Below the pieces are notes generated by a model. It saw nothing but the letters and a program-made list of their open reading frames with translations, was not told the origin of the DNA and searched no databases. From Stenotrophomonas sp. (GTDB lineage: Bacteria > Pseudomonadota > Gammaproteobacteria > Xanthomonadales > Xanthomonadaceae), in the NCBI GenBank assembly GCA_003484865.1, contig DMZT01000091.1, forward strand, positions 1 to 8,426: 8,426 nt of DNA. The letters run 5' to 3'. This document shows, piece by piece, positions 6,282 through 8,426 of this stretch (position 1 is its first letter; every line of letters starts with the position of its first letter). The position numbers and the translations under genes are program-made.

Positions 6282-7283
6282 ATGGCCCGCCGCAAGCACC
6301 ACGAAGAACATGCCAACCATGAGGCCTGGGCGATCCCTTACGCCGACCTCATGACGCTGCTGCTCGCCTTCTTCGTGGTGATGTACGCCATCTCCTCGCT
6401 CAACGAGGGCAAGTACCGGATCATGGCTGACGCGCTGACCACCGCCTTTGGTGGCGCGCCGCGTACCATCAACCCGGTGCAGGTCGGCAACCAGCAGGTC
6501 CAGGGCGGCGGCTGGGACAGCCCCTCGGTGATCAGGGCCGGGACCAAGATCGGCCCCTCCGCCCCCGCCCCCAGCAACGACCCGACCCTGCTGCCGGCGA
6601 TGGCCTCGCAGATGCGCATGCCGGTCTCGATCCGCAACCAGGCACAGCTGCAGCGAGCCGAGCGCCAGCTCAACGGCATCGCCGACAAGCTCACCGCCAC
6701 GCTGGCGCCGCTGATCGAACGCGGCATGATCACCGTGCGCCGCACCGAGCTGTGGATCGAAGTGGAGATCAACAGCGACATCCTGTTCCCGACCGGCTCG
6801 GCCACGCTGGATGTGCACGCGCGCGACACCCTCTCCAAACTGGCCGAAGTGCTGCGCGATGCGCCCAATGGCGTGCGCGTGGAAGGCCACACCGACAACA
6901 TCCCGATCGCCACCTCGCTGTTCCCCTCCAACTGGGAGCTGTCGGCCGGGCGTGCGGCCAGCGTGGTGCATCTGTTCGCTGATCAGGGCCTGCAGCCGGC
7001 ACGGCTGGCGATGGTCGGCTACGGCCAGTTCCGCCCCCGCGAAGACAATGCCAGCGCCGAAGGCCGCAACCGCAACCGGCGGGTGATGGTGATCATCCTG
7101 GCCGACACCGCGCAGAGCATCGATCCGATCACCGACCGGCTCAGCGCCGATGCCGAGGCGGCCGATGCCACCCAGGCAACCGCCGCCGGCACCCCTGTTA
7201 CCCCCATCGCACCGGTGCAGTTGCCACCGGTGCCGGCCGGCAGCCGCGTTGGCGCCGCCGTTCCGCCCGCAATGAAGGAGTGA
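6282..7283 (+). CDS. motD: MotD, MotB-family stator subunit with OmpA-like domain
   Basis: The MotB-type partner anchors the stator to peptidoglycan and supplies the proton-binding aspartate. The 333 residues contain a short cytoplasmic N-terminus, one membrane segment (about 18-38) in WAIPYADLMTLLLAFFVVMYA with D22 equivalent to E. coli MotB D32, a periplasmic linker with a plug-like region just after the membrane, and an OmpA-like domain (about 155-275). The OmpA motifs are SDILFPTGSATL at 165-176, EGHTDNIPI at 201-209, NWELSAGRA at 217-225 and GRNRNRRVMVII at 261-272. An Ala/Pro-rich tail of about 55 residues follows that the fold does not need. The ATG at 6282 was chosen over an in-frame GTG at 6231 because the extra 17 residues lie inside motC and do not resemble the family, while MARRKHHEE is a typical charged start. 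It begins 1 base after the motC stop. Confidence 0.94.
   Translation: MARRKHHEEHANHEAWAIPYADLMTLLLAFFVVMYAISSLNEGKYRIMADALTTAFGGAPRTINPVQVGNQQVQGGGWDSPSVIRAGTKIGPSAPAPSNDPTLLPAMASQMRMPVSIRNQAQLQRAERQLNGIADKLTATLAPLIERGMITVRRTELWIEVEINSDILFPTGSATLDVHARDTLSKLAEVLRDAPNGVRVEGHTDNIPIATSLFPSNWELSAGRAASVVHLFADQGLQPARLAMVGYGQFRPREDNASAEGRNRNRRVMVIILADTAQSIDPITDRLSADAEAADATQATAAGTPVTPIAPVQLPPVPAGSRVGAAVPPAMKE
7274..7280 (+). promoter_or_regulatory. Ribosome binding site that selects the parC ATG start
   Basis: GAAGGAG, embedded in the last motD codons, lies 8 bases before the ATG at 7289. It overlaps the alternative GTG at 7280 and so could not serve that codon. The protein then begins MRIWAVANQKGGVGKT, the usual ParA N-terminus. 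Confidence 0.8.
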
Positions 7284-7288
7284 ACCGC

Positions 7289-8071
7289 ATGCGTATCTGG
7301 GCTGTTGCCAATCAGAAGGGCGGCGTGGGCAAGACCACCACGACGCTTGCGCTCGGCCGCGGTCTGGCCACGCAGGGCCACCGCGTACTGTTGATCGATC
7401 TGGATCCGCATTCGTCGCTGACCCGCGCCTTCGGCGTGCCGCTGGATCCGCCGCCGCAGGGCGTGCTGGAACTGTTCGCCGCACCACCGGCCGAGCTCTC
7501 CACCCTCGCCCACCGCAGCGACATCCCGGGCCTGGACTACGTCTGCGCGCAGGCCGCGCTGGCCACGCTGGAGCGCCGGAGCGCTAACCAGCCCGGCCTC
7601 GGCCTGGCCCTGCAGAATGCGTTGGGCCGCCATCAGGGCCAGCACGATTACATCCTGCTCGATTGCGCCCCCACCCTGGGCCTGTTGATGATCAACGCAC
7701 TGGCTGCGGCCGACCGCCTGATCATCCCGACCCAGGCCGAGCCGCTGGCCCTGCACGGCCTGGATGGCATGGTCCGCACCGGCGAAATGGTCGAGCGCTC
7801 GCGCCGCCGCCCGCTGCCGATGTCGATCCTGCCGACCCTGTTCGACCGCCGCACCCGCGCCGGCAACGAAACCGTCAAGCTGATGCAGGACAAGCACGGC
7901 CACCGCGTCTGGGAAGACGCGATCCCGGTCGACACCCGCATCTGCAACGCCGCCAGCCTCACCGTGCCGCCGCAATCGGAGGATTACCCCGGGCGTGGCC
8001 TGGCCGCCTATCGCCGCGCCCTGGAATGGATCCTGGCCGATGACGCGCAGCAGATGGAGCGCGCGGCATGA
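7289..8071 (+). CDS. parC: ParA-family ATPase ParC, positions chemotaxis arrays
   Basis: This is a ParA/MinD-type P-loop ATPase of 260 residues. The deviant Walker A motif KGGVGKTTT is at 10-18 (signature lysine K10, catalytic K15), the A' motif LLIDLDPHSS at 34-43, and the Walker B region YILLDCAPTLG at 121-131. IIPTQAEPLALHGL (145-158) is typical of ParA. There is no N-terminal helix-turn-helix as in plasmid ParA, and no ParB gene follows. The position after motD and before a CheW-like gene is that of ParC, known from Vibrio, which recruits chemoreceptor arrays to the pole and ensures each daughter inherits one. The name clashes with topoisomerase IV ParC, which is unrelated. A chromosome-partition ParA is unlikely given the context. 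The stop overlaps the next start (ATGA). Confidence 0.9.
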   Translation: MRIWAVANQKGGVGKTTTTLALGRGLATQGHRVLLIDLDPHSSLTRAFGVPLDPPPQGVLELFAAPPAELSTLAHRSDIPGLDYVCAQAALATLERRSANQPGLGLALQNALGRHQGQHDYILLDCAPTLGLLMINALAAADRLIIPTQAEPLALHGLDGMVRTGEMVERSRRRPLPMSILPTLFDRRTRAGNETVKLMQDKHGHRVWEDAIPVDTRICNAASLTVPPQSEDYPGRGLAAYRRALEWILADDAQQMERAA

Positions 8072-8426
8072 ACACCGCGGGGGTCCTCGACGACTACCTG
8101 GAGCAGCTGCTCGGCGACGCGATGCCGGCGCCGGCCGAGGCGCCGGTGTCCGTCGCAGGGGTCGAGGTGGTTGATGCGCTCGCCGCAGTCGACGCAGTCG
8201 AAGCAGTCCACACCGAGTCTGCCCCCGGCAACGCGGGCGTCACCAAAGCAGCCCCGGCGGCTGAAGCGAGTGCCGTCGCGCCAGGCTTCGACGACCTGCT
8301 GGATGAACTGCGCAACGATCCGCTGCTGAGCGGCGCGATGACGCTCCCCACGGAGGTGCAGGCGCTGGACGCCGCGCCTGTGCAGGCTGCCCTCGCGGCG
8401 CCTGCGCCAGGCTTCGACGACCTGCT
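8068..8426 (+). CDS. parP: ParP-like CheW-family coupling protein (3' partial)
   Basis: An open frame starts at ATG 8068, overlapping the parC stop by four bases (ATGA), and runs without a stop to the window edge, giving 119 residues plus two bases. The visible part is an Ala/Val/Pro-rich, acidic, probably disordered region. It begins MNTAGVLDDYLEQLLGDAMP and carries PGFDDLLDELRNDP at residues 72-85, with PGFDDLL starting again at 114. The CheW-like (AIF) domain expected in ParP would lie beyond the edge, so the call rests on position right after parC and on the DDYLEQLL start, which resembles ParP-type proteins of related loci. ParP links CheA and receptors to ParC in Vibrio. A plain CheW is less likely because CheW lacks such a long N-terminal extension. 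Confidence 0.75.
   Translation, partial: MNTAGVLDDYLEQLLGDAMPAPAEAPVSVAGVEVVDALAAVDAVEAVHTESAPGNAGVTKAAPAAEASAVAPGFDDLLDELRNDPLLSGAMTLPTEVQALDAAPVQAALAAPAPGFDDL
8278..8426 (+). repeat. Exact direct repeat within the parP N-terminal region
   Basis: The 23 bases at 8278-8300 recur exactly at 8404-8426, where the window ends, so the true repeat may be longer. The offset is 126 bases, or 42 codons, in frame. Both copies encode APGFDDLL. The absence of any silent difference contrasts with the six silent changes between the two CheA motif copies and suggests a recent duplication or gene conversion. Confidence 0.9.

Noticed and set aside
7280..7288. GTG at 7280 as the parC start
   Set aside because: The strong GAAGGAG overlaps this codon and is correctly spaced for the ATG at 7289.
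6201..7487. Minus-strand open frame of 428 codons opposite motD and parC
   Set aside because: It spans two real genes on the other strand and has a biased Arg/Ala/Gly composition typical of antisense frames in high-GC genomes.
7289..8071. ParA as part of a plasmid or chromosome partition system
   Set aside because: No ParB gene or parS-like repeats are present, and the gene sits between stator and CheW-family genes as ParC does in chemotaxis loci.

Overview
This is a flagellar and chemotaxis gene cluster from a GC-rich, polarly flagellated gammaproteobacterium. Gene order and protein sequences fit the Xanthomonadaceae, most likely Stenotrophomonas. The genus hint is a short palindrome headed by GTAG at 5432-5454, which looks like the SMAG family of REP elements known from S. 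maltophilia. All genes are on the + strand, the region is almost fully coding, and most junctions overlap by a few bases. The only intergenic gap above 20 bases is 5427-5539. No tRNA, rRNA, CRISPR array, insertion sequence or attachment site is visible.

Left block, 1-5426: flhF (5' end outside the window), flhG/fleN, fliA, cheY, cheZ, cheA. FlhF and FlhG set the place and number of polar flagella. FliA is the sigma-28 factor for late flagellar genes. CheA phosphorylates CheY, CheY-P acts on the motor switch, and CheZ removes the phosphate. The gene order matches the Pseudomonas/Vibrio polar flagellar locus, but no cheB lies between cheA and the stator genes.

Boundary, 5427-5539: the palindrome comes first, followed by a near-consensus sigma-28 promoter (TCAAGTCC-N11-GCCGATAA). 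Its -10 box ends only 7 bases before the motC start codon, so the transcript may be leaderless. FliA from the left block would then switch on the right block directly.

Right block, 5540-8426: motC and motD (a MotA/MotB-type proton stator pair), a ParA-type ATPase (ParC), and the start of a ParP-type coupling protein that runs off the right edge. ParC and ParP are known in Vibrio to place chemoreceptor arrays at the cell pole and pass them on at division.

The window is a known kind of locus rather than a new system. The most interesting layer is a short acidic/leucine motif (D-[DE]-x-x-x-L-L-D-x-L type). It appears twice in the CheA linker that takes the place of a P2 domain, two to three times in the ParP N-terminal region, and in similar form at the CheZ C-terminus. 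It may be a shared docking peptide for array localisation or for CheY.
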